A stretch of 64,000 nt of DNA from Primula veris (Eukaryota > Streptophyta > Magnoliopsida > Ericales > Primulaceae): positions 9,116,501-9,180,500 of the forward strand of contig OY821750.1 in NCBI GenBank assembly GCA_963682055.1, read 5' to 3'. A program made the position numbers and the translations under genes. The notes under the pieces are model-generated. The model was not told the origin of the DNA and did no database searches. It saw only the letters and a list, made by a program, of their open reading frames with translations. This document shows positions 11,654 to 23,424 of this stretch, in pieces (the stretch's first letter is position 1; each line of letters starts with the position of its first letter).

Positions 11654-12130
11654 TTATAATTCCATATCTCTCTTAATCGTTCCATCTAACTCGTTGGTTA
11701 TAGCATTAATCTCCCCCTCAACCACATCATCTTCAACATCCTTAACAAGCTCATGATCAGATTCACTTTTAATAACAACACCATTATTTGGGCATATAAT
11801 ATCATCGAGCTTTCTCCCAAAATCTTTGAAACATTCATCAAATATTTTTTCATAATCTCGAGTTTTAGTTTTACCTTCGTTCGAAGAAACTCGCTCTGTT
11901 CCGTACTTTGAGATCTGAACCTTAGACTTCGAATTATGTTTATGAAATCCTTCATTTATGCATGCTAGGGACCTTTTGTCGCCATTTCCTAGGTGCGTTT
12001 CGTAACCCATCGATTCGTTTGTTTAATCACTCGAAATCAGTCTTAATTATTCTTCGCATCTCACCCATCATGGCCTCCGTTTGTAATTTAATTTCAGCCC
12101 CTTCCGAATCCATTCGAACTTGTTTTCGCT
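11654..12130 (-). pseudogene. gypsy Gag remnant
   Basis: Upstream of the protease a broken frame shows a coiled-coil-like charged start (near 12120-12010, QTEAMMGEMRRI) and a Lys/Glu/Asp-rich segment 12010-11654. Position and character fit Gag, but I see no retrotrans_gag core and no CCHC knuckle, so most of Gag is deleted. Confidence 0.55.
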
Positions 12131-12173
12131 GAAAAAATATGTTAGAATAAATATTAAATGTACCTCACACACT

Positions 12174-12407
12174 TAGGAATGGCAATTGGGCCGGGTTTCT
12201 CGAAACCCGACCCGATCCGGCCCGACCCGCACATCAATCCGCACATAGCCCGACCCGACCCGTTTATACCCGACCCGACCCGTTTGACCCGGAATTTTTT
12301 TGATAAGCCAAATAAGTGCAAACAATTATTAAGTATCTAACAATAACCATTTAATTAAATTGGAAAAAAACTGACAAAAAAAAATAATAAGCTAAAATAA
12401 AATAAGG

Positions 12408-12441
<34 letters not shown>

Positions 12442-13259
12442 CTAGTACACAAGACTAATTAATTTGGTGAATGATTCTCTTTTAATATTTTATCGTTGAT
12501 AATTAGATTTCTATCATCTTTTCATCATTAGACACATATGCTTTATACAGTGTATCGATGTGTGTATCTATGTATGTATCTGTGTATATGTTAGAGAGAG
12601 AGGGGATGTGTCATGTGTGTGTTGGGTTGTGTTTTATTACGGGGTAATTCCCTCTAAGCAACTCATAACAACTTATATTACTTCTAGATATCTTGATAAG
12701 TTCACATTTCTCATAGGTAACACTTTTTAATTATTTAGTTTATTTACTAAATTATCATACAAAACAAAATATAATATATATATTTTATCTTTCTACAAAC
12801 CCAAAAAAATAGTTTTTTCTTTTTTTTGTAATTTTTTTTAAAAAAATTATTTTTTTATTTTTTTTCATTTTTTGTGATTTTTGTGATTTTTTATAATTTT
12901 ATGTGATTTTTTTCATTTTTATAATATTTTGTGATTTTTTTCATTTTTTATAATTTTTTTTTGATTTTTTTATTTCTTTGTGATTTTTTTTTTTTTTGTG
13001 ATTTTTTGCGATTTTTTGCATTTTATATAATTTTATGTGTTTTTTTTCATTTTTTATGAAATATGTGTATGACGTTTTGGTAAATAAAATAAATAATTAA
13101 AAAGCGATACCTATAGAGAATATGAACTTATTTCTAACTTGCACAAAGTTGCACAAAAGTGCAAAGTAACTTAATCCAACCCGACCCAAGTAATCTTGCA
13201 CTTTTATCCAACCCGTACAGGGTCGGGTCGGGCCAAAACCCGGAATTCTGCCATCCCTA
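12174..13259. mobile_element. non-autonomous hAT transposon nested in gypsy element
   Basis: Ends TAGGAATGGC and GCCATCCCTA are inverted repeats. Inside them are GC-rich subterminal runs of CCCGACCCG on both sides in opposite orientation. Perfect 8-bp target duplications CACACACT flank it (12166-12173 and 13260-13267), the hAT signature. The 1086-bp interior is AT-rich, with a TA/GA microsatellite near 12408-12441 and T-rich degenerate repeats near 12810-13060. No transposase is visible. It inserted after the gypsy element because it interrupts the gypsy leader. Confidence 0.92.
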
Positions 13260-13846
13260 CACACACTCACTCACGTGTTTACACTCAAAAATGTGCACTC
13301 GTCACTCGTGATCTCACACGCTCTGTCTTTTTTCGCTCAAATATAAATCACTCACTCAATTTTACCCACTCTTAGTTTCCTCTATAGGTTTGCTATGAAC
13401 TTAATAAATCACAAGATTCTCCTCGTAGCGTTTATATAAGCAAAATGGTTAGTGACCAGATTTTTTTTTTGAAGTATGGCGATTTTTAAAACACTTGATG
13501 GACGGAATATTTTGTGATGGATATTATAATGACTTGAATAAATAAACTTAACAGTCCTCTTTCTTTTTCATTTTTTGTTGGCACTTCAAATTTTTTTTTT
13601 TTTTGCTCTTTTAGGATCTGATTTTTTTATTTTCTTTGGATCTTTCTTCTATTTTATTTTTTATATCACTTTTTTTGTATGACTTTTTTTTCAATGAGGA
13701 TAACAAGAATCAACAGCGAAATATAAATGACTCTTTTTTTTTTATATAGATAACTTATTAAAACTCAACAAAGCAGTTTTTTTTTAATACTTTTTTTTTA
13801 CGATAACAATAATAAAAAGGATAGATAAAATCTGAATAGAGGCAAA

Positions 13847-13858
13847 GCTCTGATAACA
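13847..13858 (-). promoter_or_regulatory. gypsy primer binding site (tRNA-Met type)
   Basis: On the minus strand the sequence TGTTATCAGAGC matches the plant initiator-Met tRNA 3'-end complement (TGGTATCAGAGC) at 11 of 12 positions. It lies two bases from the LTR end at 13861, exactly where it should be for a minus-strand element. Confidence 0.9.
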
Positions 13859-13860
13859 AA

Positions 13861-14795
13861 TGATACGAGATCGACCAGGGTAGATATATCTAATCAGGTT
13901 TATAACGATCAAAGTAAAGGCCGTGACCCGTCACCTATAAAGAGGTGGGAACCTTGGTATGATTAGCTGATATTCCAATACTAAAGACCGCGACCCGTCA
14001 CCTATGAAGAGCTGGAAACCTTGGTATGATTAGTTTGGTATGAAACAACGACCCGGTACCTATAAAGAGGTGGGAACCTTGGTATGCGAAGACGCTATAA
14101 ACGGTTATCGACTACAGAATGATAAGTCAGGGTGAATGCCACAAGATAGAATATTAATAAGTTCGAAAAGTTCAATGAAGAAGTAAAGAGAAAACTCTCA
14201 ATATATTTAATCCAAATCTGATTTACAATGTCACGAAATGGCTCTTCTTTATACTTGGAACAAGACTACGAGTATGTGAAAAGCTTTAGAAATCATTAAA
14301 TAAACATACGTTCAATGTAGAATTGAGCTATGACCTTCTAACTTATTCAACTACTAAAAATCAGTAACACAAAAGTAAATACAATGCATTTGAGTTATAC
14401 AACTCAAGAATGAGTTTAAAGTATTAATTAATTCGTGACCCTTGAGTTCTAGTCTTGGAACCCATGCAAACGCATTGAATAATCAGCCAACTTGCATCAA
14501 TATCTTTAAAATTCAGCCCTTTCATGATTAAGCATTAAAACCAACGAAATTGTCATTCAAAAAAGTGTCTTGAATAACTCCAATCAGATTCATCAAGTCT
14601 TGGACATTAAATGTACTCATATTCAGCTTGAACTTCGTCTTAGAATTCGCCTTGACCGTGATCTTCTTATAATATGTCCAACTATCTTGTCTAAAACTTT
14701 CACACACACCCTTAAAATCCTTAACCCTTGTATTTGTAATTAACGAATTAAAAACATGTGAATAACATTTCGTTAACGCAATTAATATCACATCA
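13861..14795 (-). repeat. gypsy 5' LTR
   Basis: 935 bp, TGATACGAGATCG to ATCACATCA, followed directly by the CAATT target duplication. It holds three degenerate copies of a CGACCCGTCACCTATAAAGAGG-like motif between 13920 and 14075, also present in the other LTR. Confidence 0.92.
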
Positions 14796-16180
14796 CAATT
14801 GGTATTTACCTTTCTTTTGAGTGAGATTTGGTTTAAAGATAATTATGAGATTTCTTGCTTGCCAAAAATAAAGTAAAAATAACACACTATATATTTCAGG
14901 AGCACGTGAATATTTACAACTATGCTCTCTTTTTTCTCGCCCTTTTCCATGAGATATCACGTCCCATTATATACTTTCAATAATGTTAGTTTACAAATTA
15001 CAAAGAGCCAAAGTTGCATTATATACTTTCAATAATGTTAGTCCACATAGATAGAGCCATAGTTGCATTGTAAAGTGTATTTTAATGGTACGTTAATCAT
15101 TTGGATAACTTTTTTTATCAAGCTCATAACAACATTGACATGATTGGAGCATTGTATAGACCGAATATTATGCAAAGCATCTATGACCGGTTCGAAGAGT
15201 ACACGAAAGAATAGTAACAGCTAGATAAATAAATAGAGTAAAACTAATACATATAAGAAAGATAAAAAAGAATGCTATGTATATACTATTGTAAATGAAG
15301 AAAACGGAAAATCCATTTAAACGTTTGATACTTTGCTCTGTTTGTTTTGAATTAAAATAGTGGGAAACAAATATCACGAATAAAATTAAAATTATGATTG
15401 TTCGGACGTCTAATGTAAAATATAATTTTTGAGAAAATATTCCCCAAGTATCAAGTAATTAAAAGTGTAAAACTGATGCAAACAAATTCTCCGCAAGAAA
15501 CAGGTGAAGCTTTTTACATGGAAAAAAAAGTTGTCTTTTTAAATATGAAGTTACAAATCTTCTCACATGTCCTTTCTTCACATTGTCATCTATATAATAT
15601 GATCAATTAAATCATCACACTTCCATTCTTTCTCGCCATAAGATTTTTATTTGTCTTTTTTGACGTTTCTTCTAGCTTGGCTTGTCCGAAATAGATATTT
15701 ATATCTCATTTTGTTACAAACCACTAAGAAAAACTTCCACTGATATTCCTGTAATTTTTTTGTAGTATATAAATTTTAAATCAATAGTAATAAATAGTTA
15801 AATGTATACAATTTGACTACCTGAAATTTTCAAAATCTATTCTAAGGTAAATGTAATTGCAAATTATATTGGTTTTATATCATTTCCATGAATTGAATGT
15901 TGGGGCAGTTCCCTTTTAGTTAAAAAAAAAAATCTTAATTTACCTTTATTGCTAGTCCAAAAAACTAATTCCGTTTTGATGTAACTTTTATTACTCTCCA
16001 ATGTTTAACTAGTAAAATAATTAAAATTTTATCCATTTTTTTAAGTTTCCTGAAAATTTCCGCTTTCTAATTAGATCAAGCAACCAGTTTTCGAAAACAA
16101 AGATTCCTTGGGTTTATTAAAAAAAATAAAAAAATTCCTTGGATTTGGATCAGGTTTGGTATAATTATTCCTCAAGCCCA
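14796..16180. other. intergenic and upstream region of RING gene
   Basis: No supported gene. A 26-base phrase ending in AATAATGTTAGT occurs twice (near 14965 and 15021), indicating a small duplication. The right end is the promoter region of the RING-H2 gene. Confidence 0.5.
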
Positions 16181-16208
16181 TTATATATATAATCCTTGTT
16201 ACTTATCT

Positions 16209-16239
<31 letters not shown>
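16181..16239 (+). promoter_or_regulatory. RING gene TATA box and CT-repeat leader
   Basis: TTATATATATAA at 16181-16192 lies about 60-70 bp before the start codon. It is followed by a pure CT dinucleotide tract at 16213-16239 that would fall in the 5' leader. Pyrimidine-rich leaders of this kind are common in plant genes. Confidence 0.55.
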
Positions 16240-16252
16240 AAAAACAATATTT

Positions 16253-16801
16253 ATGGGATTCATTTACTTTGGTTGGCTTTCCATGAAGATGCCAAAAGGC
16301 ATAACCATCAGATCATGTATTACAAACATAAGCTTGTTAATCAAGTACGTGTTTGTGTGCTGTTTAGCTGGTCTCGGTTTTTTTACACCTCTTGAAGAAG
16401 ATGCATACAATTCCGACGATACCAATTTAGATAACGTTGTAATGATTATCGACCAGTCATGCCTGTCACTAGTTCCAGTTCCCGTACACGCACTTATATC
16501 ATCTATCAAGAAAAACCTACCAATCGTATCGTTTGGGGACTACCAGTTAAAATTAAGAGAAAATGCAAGTTTCGGCAAAGATGGAGAAGAAATCGATGAA
16601 GAAGAGGTGTCTTGTAGTGTTTGTTTGGATTTCATTGAGACGCACCAAGAAATAAGGGAGTTGTCAAATTGTAAACATTTGTTTCATATTCAATGTTTAG
16701 ATAGGTGGGTGGATCAAGGTCAATTTAGTTGCCCATTCTGTAGATCTATGCTTCTTCCTCCAAGCATCAATCCGTGGACGGTAATACGAAATAATAACTA
16801 G
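16253..16801 (+). CDS. RING-H2 finger E3 ubiquitin ligase, membrane-anchored
   Basis: Single-exon 182-residue protein. The ATG at 16253 (MGFIYFGWLS) is preferred over the in-frame ATG at 16196, because the latter would translate the CT tract and lies too close to the TATA. Residues about 22-44 are hydrophobic (probable membrane anchor or signal-anchor). The C-terminus carries a complete RING-H2 finger: Cys121, Cys124, Cys140, His142, His145, Cys148, Cys160, Cys163, with the Trp (RWVDQG) and Pro (CPFC) that contact E2 enzymes. Size and layout fit the small plant RHA/BRH1-like RING-H2 group, which transfers ubiquitin to unknown targets. All ligands are intact, so it is probably functional. Confidence 0.85.
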   Translation: MGFIYFGWLSMKMPKGITIRSCITNISLLIKYVFVCCLAGLGFFTPLEEDAYNSDDTNLDNVVMIIDQSCLSLVPVPVHALISSIKKNLPIVSFGDYQLKLRENASFGKDGEEIDEEEVSCSVCLDFIETHQEIRELSNCKHLFHIQCLDRWVDQGQFSCPFCRSMLLPPSINPWTVIRNNN

Positions 16802-17029
16802 ACTGTATGGTTTCGGAAGAATTCAACGTATTTGTTTTTACTTTTCTCACTATAAGAAAATGTCATGATAGAAACATATATTTTTTTGAAAATTGTTGGT
16901 AAAGTAAGCGTTGTTAAGATTCTAGAAACAGTTCATAACGTAATTAGTTGTTATTCTGTTGATAAAATTTATCGGCACACATTTTATCAGCAGTTTTCAA
17001 ATCCTGACATTTTCTTTTAGTGTCGTTTA

Positions 17030-18400
17030 ATTCTAGGTGCCGAAAGTTAACAATTCGTATTTATATATATCCAAGGAAGAAATTATCTTGTGAGAAAAAT
17101 ACAGAGAGATTATATATGATTTGATCTCAAATTAATGGTATAACCATAATACCATATTGTTAATTATATATGCTTATAATTTCAACATTTCATATTTTGA
17201 TTATATCATCTAGCTACGGGCATAATCCTTACCTTCCAAAACGCTTAGCTATCTTTATAATTGGATAGATCACGTCTGAGTTCTTTATGTACTACGCTAG
17301 TATATTCTTATTTTTTTAAATAATCTTATTAAAGAGGATTAAGATATTTCAAACATATTCCGTTAATAAGACTCGAATCATGTATCTAAGGTATTTCTAA
17401 CGGGTTCTAGGCTAATATATAGGATACTCCTAGTGGGTTCTAGTATATACTTATTCTATTGGATAAATCACGTAATTGTCACCCATGATAATGTGCCATC
17501 ACATGCTTAATTATTGTAATGGTTATGGGGGCTTATATTTATATGTACAACTTACTCTTCCTTTACTTTGAAGCAAAACATACAATTCATGAAGAAAAAA
17601 AAAATTGAAAAAGTGCAGTCTACAGAACAGAAATGTTGTTGGAAAAGTACAATTTCTATGATGTTTGGCGAATAACTTGTTAACTTATATTTACAGCTCG
17701 TAAAATAAGCACTAGTTTATTCTTGTTGTCTAACAAAGGCATAATTCAGACTTAATCTAACAAACCGAAAAACACTATAAGATACTTCGAAACTTATCAA
17801 TATTGCTGAATACATGAAAAACATCATTTAACAAGAGGAAAGGATTTAAAATACAATGTAGGTTTGGGATAACATATGTTAAGATAGAACTTATTTCTTA
17901 AAATAAGCTGATAATAACAATTTTAATGTTAAACATGGTTATTTTACTAAATGTTTTCAAATGTTTAAACATATTTACCTACCATGTTTTTTAACCATTA
18001 AACATTTTAATAAATTTCATTTTCACTTTTTGAGTAGTAAATTAACTCTAAACACGGGCTCTAAGAAACATTGTAGCATTTCACTAAAGTGCATAACAAT
18101 TATTCAAAGAGATTAAGTTAAAATTGGCGATTATAATTCCTTCGGTGTATTTAATATGTATTCTTCAGCATACCTTTCTGATTTTTATTTCACTAATGTC
18201 TTTTTCTGCACTAATGTGGAAAAAATGACATCTACTATTTATTTAATAAAATTTATAAAAAAAAGTGGTTTATTTTCAAAATAATAATAAAAAGGGTCGT
18301 GCTTACAATTAAAAAAAGCAATTGCTAAAAAGACAAGTCACTCTTTTTTGTAAAATCACTTTTCTTAAGTAAGTCATTTATCAAAAATAAGTAACTCGAA
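17030..18400. repeat. 3' flank of RING gene, copy 1 of dispersed duplication
   Basis: This segment matches 21770-22995 in the same order and orientation through many blocks, for example GATAAATCACGTAATTGTCA (17463), CAACAAACCGAAAAACACTA-like (17759) and TACAATGTAGGTTTGGGATA (17853). No coding sequence. An unrelated stretch of up to a few hundred bases separates some blocks. Confidence 0.88.
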
Positions 18401-18481
18401 TTCAAAGTAACATATATATTGAAATAACTGATGTTTTCAAAATAAGTTACCTTTTTTTTCAAATTAGGTCACTTTTTCCTG

Positions 18482-18840
18482 CATTAACAAACACCATCCG
18501 TCATTTATGATGGTCGACGACATTAGCAGGGTGAGGAGACGAATAGATGAAACTTGAAACATTAACAAACACCATGTGCAGGGGCGGTTCAGGTCCAAAT
18601 CCAGTAATGCTTGGGTCTGGGGCAAAAACTGGGATGGGACAAAAAAAAATATTTTTTTGATAATATGTCTTGGGAAAAAAAAAAACTGAACTGGGCCGCC
18701 CCTGACCATGCGTCACTTATGATGGTCGATGACAGGGTGAGGAGACGAATAGATGAAAATTGAACATTAACAAACACCATGCGTCATTTATGATGATCGA
18801 CGACATTAGCTGGATGAGGAGATGGATAGATTAAACTTGA
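18482..18840. repeat. three ~80-bp tandem units, one split by a MITE
   Basis: Units start ACATTAACAAACACCAT and contain TTATGATGGTCGACGACATTAG and GGTGAGGAGACGAATAGATG. They begin near 18482, 18560 and 18764. The second unit is interrupted by a 126-bp hAT MITE after its first ~20 bases. No open frame is conserved among the units. Confidence 0.88.
18579..18704. mobile_element. hAT MITE, 126 bp
   Basis: Ends CAGGGGCGG and CCGCCCCTG are perfect inverted repeats, extended by imperfect pairing. The flanks ACCATGTG (18571-18578) and ACCATGCG (18705-18712) are an 8-bp target duplication with one change. The neighbouring tandem unit without the element supplies an empty-site comparison. Confidence 0.92.
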
Positions 18841-19030
18841 AAGAGGAATGAGAGAAAGACGGGGGTGGTTTGAGTAAGGGAAGTTGTTCATATCATAGAA
18901 CCGATGGCTAATGTGACTAGACTGAAACTAGGATCATGATTCTTGTTCTTTGTAATTAGAATTTAGATTATGACAATATCGTACGTGGACTTTGCTTTTC
19001 CTCAATTTAATCAAACCCCGACAAAAATAT

Positions 19031-19408
19031 GAGTCTAAATCTTCTACCCCTATTTTCTATCTATTTCTGTGTCTCATTGATTATTTTCGCTCAAATTTTA
19101 AATTTTCACAACTTTTTCCACAAGTCTATAAGCTTTTATATTATATTGTATTCAAATTTTAAAACGTTTGGACATAATATTGTTTTAGACAATTTTTCTA
19201 AAATTTAATGTTTAATTTACACTAATTTATACATTTATTCCAAAATAAATTGCGTGTGGATTTTCTTTTAAAAATAATTATTGGAATGTATTGATACATG
19301 TGTTGTAGTAATTGTATAATTTTTTTTAAAATTTAGAACAAATTTTTAGATAAAATAAGCAAGGGGACATAGAAAGGGTAGAGAATATGAAGTAGAAGAT
19401 TTGAACTT
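19031..19408. mobile_element. Mutator-like MITE, copy 1
   Basis: Inverted-repeat ends GAGTCTAAATCTTCTACC and (complement of right end) AAGTTCAAATCTTCTACTT. The body is the reverse complement of 25781-26164 over essentially its entire length. No clean target duplication can be read at this copy. No coding sequence. Confidence 0.82.
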
Positions 19409-19452
19409 TACAAATGTGTATTACACCTTTTGTTTGAAAGATAAGAAAAAAA

Positions 19453-20270
19453 TGGGTTTTTTACAATTTTGTAACATAAACTATAGTCATTCTGCGATTT
19501 GATAACTCAAACTACGAGTTTCTCCTTTTAAGTATTCAAACTAAGTGTTTCATTCTAAATTAGTAAATTCCGTTTTTTTTATGGAAAGTTGCGTTTTACG
19601 AAAATACCCTAATTCATATTGTGGAATTACATAATACATATACATATAGCTTGCAATACGTAATAACTAATAACATACCCGAAACTCTTAGTGAGAACAA
19701 AAAAAGGCAAAACAAGCAAATTAGTTAAAAGATAAAAAAAAAAAAAAAAAAAAAACAAGTTTATTCTGCTCACCAAAACTTTGTACATATATATATATAT
19801 ATATTACTAATCATTGGAGTATTGTTTCTCCTAATAAGCAGCTATGACACACGATTCACCATTACAAAAGGGAGAAACAAAAGAAATAAATTATTTAAAA
19901 AAAAAACTCAAATAATTCATTTCCCAAAAACCAGCTAATACGCATAATTAAGTAATTAACCATAAAATTTCTTATTCCTACGCAAATCGTACTCAGATCA
20001 TGATAAAAATAGGCAAAAAAGACACCACCATCGCTGCATGTGGACTCATAGCCACCACTTTCGCCTCCGTACGGAGGTTCATGTCCACCACCGTCACAAC
20101 CCAACCCCTACCGTTGTTTTAGCCCCCATCACACGTTGACGCACTTACTTAGATCGGCCAAAATAACACCACCATTGAATCCAGAGCATCCAAGAACTCA
20201 AACCTTACGAAGGAATCGATCTAATTGCTTACTAATAAAAATCCTCAATTTCCCCTTTTATATATTTATA

Positions 20271-20320
<50 letters not shown>

Positions 20321-20624
20321 AATATGCTGCATATATAAATATATCTATATGTATGTAAATACAATTTTTATTTTATTTTTTTTCTTTTTCTTAACCATTA
20401 GATCACATCCAAGTTTAGGTCGAAAAAAAGAGTAAAATGACAATTTTGCCCCTAAATCTGGATGAAAAATGTTTGATGACATCAGTTTTTTCTGTTAATT
20501 TGGACGAAATGTACTAATTTAGAGAGAAACACTTAATTTAAGTACTTAAAAAAAGAAACTCATTGTTTGAATTACAAAATGGCAGAATGAATATAGTTTA
20601 AATTACAAAACTAAAAAAAAACCG
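19453..20624. mobile_element. Mutator-like element with ~115-bp inverted repeats
   Basis: The left end (from 19453) and the right end (to 20624) are inverted repeats of about 115 bp, sharing for example AACTATAGTCATTCTGC with its diverged complement near 20585. A 9-bp A-rich repeat AGAAAAAAA flanks both ends (19444-19452, 20625-20633). The interior has a TA microsatellite (20275-20317), a 24-base A run near 19735, and a short Gly-rich frame on the minus strand (20104-19895). It has no transposase. Long inverted repeats plus a 9-bp flank suggest a Mutator-like element, but the flank is low-complexity. Confidence 0.72.
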
Positions 20625-21769
20625 AGAAAAAAAGCATTGATATAAATTTTGCCAGATAATTCATGGTCAATTCGATGAATCTAGTTATAAATTAGTTCGC
20701 AATCATAGAGAATAATATAAAATTTGCCAGATGGTCAATTCGATATTAATCGTGTTGGCGGTGATGATGAGCCAAAACAATAAACATTGTCATTGACATT
20801 AGTTACTTCCAAATTCCACCCTTCCCTTATATTTAAATAACTTTCCATAAAAATTCACTCACATCAGCTGCTCTATATGTTCCCGATATATTTATTTCTC
20901 TCCACTTCATCTCAAATAAAAGAGAACCAACCTTTCACTTATAAATAAAATAGTATTATTTTCTTTCTATTCACTTACTTAGCATGTACAATTAATATTA
21001 AATATAGTTAATTGAGAATAAAACAATAAAATATTATATATAAGGAGAATGATAGAAAAGCTGAATTATTGTATATATGTATATTGTTCCTCTTAAATTA
21101 AAAATGTGAGATTTTAAAGTTAAATATAAGCAGGACCGTGGAGACGCTCATGCGGTTGCTATACACAATGTCTCATCTTCTCTTACCTTATCAACTAGAT
21201 ATAGCCAAAATCTCCTAAAAAATAACCTAAGAAACCTGAATTTAACAGAACCAAAGCACTACATACAAAAAAACATCAAAAACTATATTGAAATTCCAAG
21301 AAATATGATGACATTTAAATTTCATTGCAAAACTTAAGAAAGAATTGATGATTGATGAAATTTGTAATCTAATTCATTCTTTAGTTGGTAATTGTTATTG
21401 AAGATGGACGTCACTATAGAGTTTTGGAAGCCCTAACAAGCTATGAAATTGATGTCGTCAAGAACGTAAGAATACCACAATTAATAGCCGTATGACTAGT
21501 ACACATATATAATTTTGGGAAAGTCGGGAAAAGTCGGTTATTCTTAAATACATACTCACTCTCCGACTTAATAATCAAAAACCCGAATTTTTTATTTTTG
21601 TTTAAAATTTGATACATATCAACGTAGTATCAATAAACTTTTTTTTTTTGATAATTAATAACTCGCATTTGGAGGTAAAGCAGTTTCGCATATGTCAGGG
21701 GTCGAACCTTGGTGGTGAGCGTGGTATGCTCGGATACCAAGCACTTGGACCAACCATTTTTTACTCTAG
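20625..21769. other. intergenic, no supported gene
   Basis: AT-rich, no assignable open frame. At 21670-21750 a phrase with a GGTCGAACC box appears, the kind of sequence often seen in plant dispersed repeats; I could not delimit an element. Confidence 0.5.
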
Positions 21770-22995
21770 TATCAATAAATTTCAAAGTTCACAATTTGTA
21801 TTTATCACCAAGAAGAAATTATCTTTTGAGAAAAACATTTGTTAATTATGTTTATAATTAATTTCAATGTTTTAGATTTTGATTATGTCATCGATGGGTG
21901 CATGATCCTTACCTTCCAAAACAAAAAGGCAAGTAAGTTATCTTTATTGAATGGATCACATCTGAGTTCTTTATGAACTATATATAGTATCTTATATTGG
22001 ATAAATCACGTAATTGTCACCCCTATCATGATGTGGCTTCACATGCTTAATTATTATATTTAATATGTACGACTTACTCTTCCTTTCCTTTACAGCAAAT
22101 ATAAGATACTTATTTTTGTTTTCATGTAAAAAATTAGTTCTGAAAAAGTGCAGTCTACATGCACAAATGTTGTTTGGAAAGTACGACATTACATTATGAT
22201 TTATCGAAAATAAATAAAAATGGCAAAGTGTTTTTGATGTTCATTAACTTTTCTATGATGTTTGGTGAATAGCTTATTATTTAACTTATATTTACAACTC
22301 CTAGAATAAACCTTAGTTTATTCTTGTTGTCTAATTATAAAGGCGTAATTTAAAGTTAATCCAACAAACCGAAAAACACTATAAGATACTTACGAACTTT
22401 TCAATACTAAATACATAGAAAACGTCACTAAACAAGAGGAAAAAGTTTAAATACAATGTAGGTTTGGGATAACAGGAGCCCCATAACACTTGTTAAGATA
22501 CAGCTTATTTATTAAGATAAGGTTAATTATAATAACAATTTTAATGTAAAACATGGTTACTGTTAAATGTTTTCAAATGTTTGACATATTTAATAACTTA
22601 CCATGTTTTTTAACCATTACTTTTTTTAATAGAAATCAGTTTCACTTTTTGTGTAGTAAATTAATTCTTAAACATGTGCATGTTCTAGAAAACATTGTAG
22701 CATTTCCCTAAAATGCATAACAATTATTTAAAGAAAGATCGAGTTAAAATTGGCAATAATAATTCCTTCAGTGTATTAAATTTTTATTCGTCAGCATCAC
22801 TTTCAGATTTTCATCTTCTTCCGCTCTAATCCAGGAAAAAAAAACATCTAGCTCGTACTATTTGATTGATAAATTTGTAAAAAGTAATTTTTTTTAAATA
22901 ATAAAAAAAAAGGTTGTACTTTTTATATTAAAAAAAAGATATTGCTAAAAGTAAAATCACATTTCTAAAGCAAGTCATTTATCAAAAATATGTTC
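21770..22995. repeat. copy 2 of the RING-gene 3' flank
   Basis: Matches 17030-18400 with numerous substitutions and indels. No RING-gene remnant is visible upstream, where unrelated repeat-like sequence occupies the expected place. Either only the flank was copied or the gene copy was replaced. Confidence 0.88.
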
Positions 22996-23251
22996 ATTCA
23001 CACGCACACGCACACACATGCGCACACAGAGAGCACATACTCTATGTAAATGGAAATTTGCCTCAAAGTTAACAGACAAATTGGTACAAATTGGAAGTTG
23101 CACGTATGTACAACTTCCACGTCAACATCGGTTTGATTAATAGCCCATGAATTGTTTATATACTAAATGGACGTGAAGATGAGTGCACCACACATCCTCA
23201 CAGTCGGGTCAAGCTCAGGACCATGACCGAATCACCGGTCTTGAAAGCAGC
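22996..23251. other. intergenic with short CA/CACG microsatellite
   Basis: ACACACGCACACGCACACAC-type tract near 23000-23030, otherwise unremarkable. Confidence 0.5.
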
Positions 23252-23391
23252 CGGGGGTTCCATGCTTATCGTATTTTTATCGAGTCAGACCCTAAATGAG
23301 AGTCATTATAGCATTGATGTTCGGGGGTTCCATGCTTATCGTATTTTTATCGAGTCAGACCCTAAATGAGAGTCATTATAGCATTGATGTT
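23252..23391. repeat. perfect 70-bp tandem duplication
   Basis: Units 23252-23321 and 23322-23391 beginning CGGGGGTTCCATGCTTATCG appear identical at every position. Identity indicates a very recent duplication or an assembly artefact. Confidence 0.92.
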
Positions 23392-23424
23392 GGAAGTTTG
23401 AGAATTGGATGATGGTTCTAATTA

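Larger units (their letters stand above)
7319..14795 (-). mobile_element. Ty3/gypsy LTR retrotransposon, complete but defective
   Basis: The two LTRs (13861-14795 as 5' LTR, 7319-8781 as 3' LTR) flank an internal region read right to left: primer site, Gag, protease, reverse transcriptase remnant, RNase H, integrase. Reverse transcriptase and RNase H before integrase identifies Ty3/gypsy. Five-base target duplications CAATT lie at 7314-7318 and 14796-14800. The coding region is split by many stops and the polymerase core is missing, so it is non-autonomous now. A hAT element sits inside (12174-13259), and an extra ~550 bp sits inside the left LTR. Confidence 0.93.

Noticed and set aside
16196..16252. 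Earlier in-frame ATG for the RING protein
   Set aside because: It would translate the CT microsatellite into a Leu/Ser run and lies within ~15 bp of the TATA box.
18464..18780. Three overlapping minus-strand frames sharing the peptide HMVFVNVSSFI-like words
   Set aside because: Similarity is produced by the tandem repeat and the MITE; no conserved reading frame.
20275..20435. Plus-strand frame reading Tyr-Ile repeats
   Set aside because: Translation of a TA microsatellite.
21670..21750. GGTCGAACC box resembling a tRNA B box, suspected SINE or tRNA
   Set aside because: No matching A box at the right distance, no cloverleaf, no poly(A) tail or target duplication.
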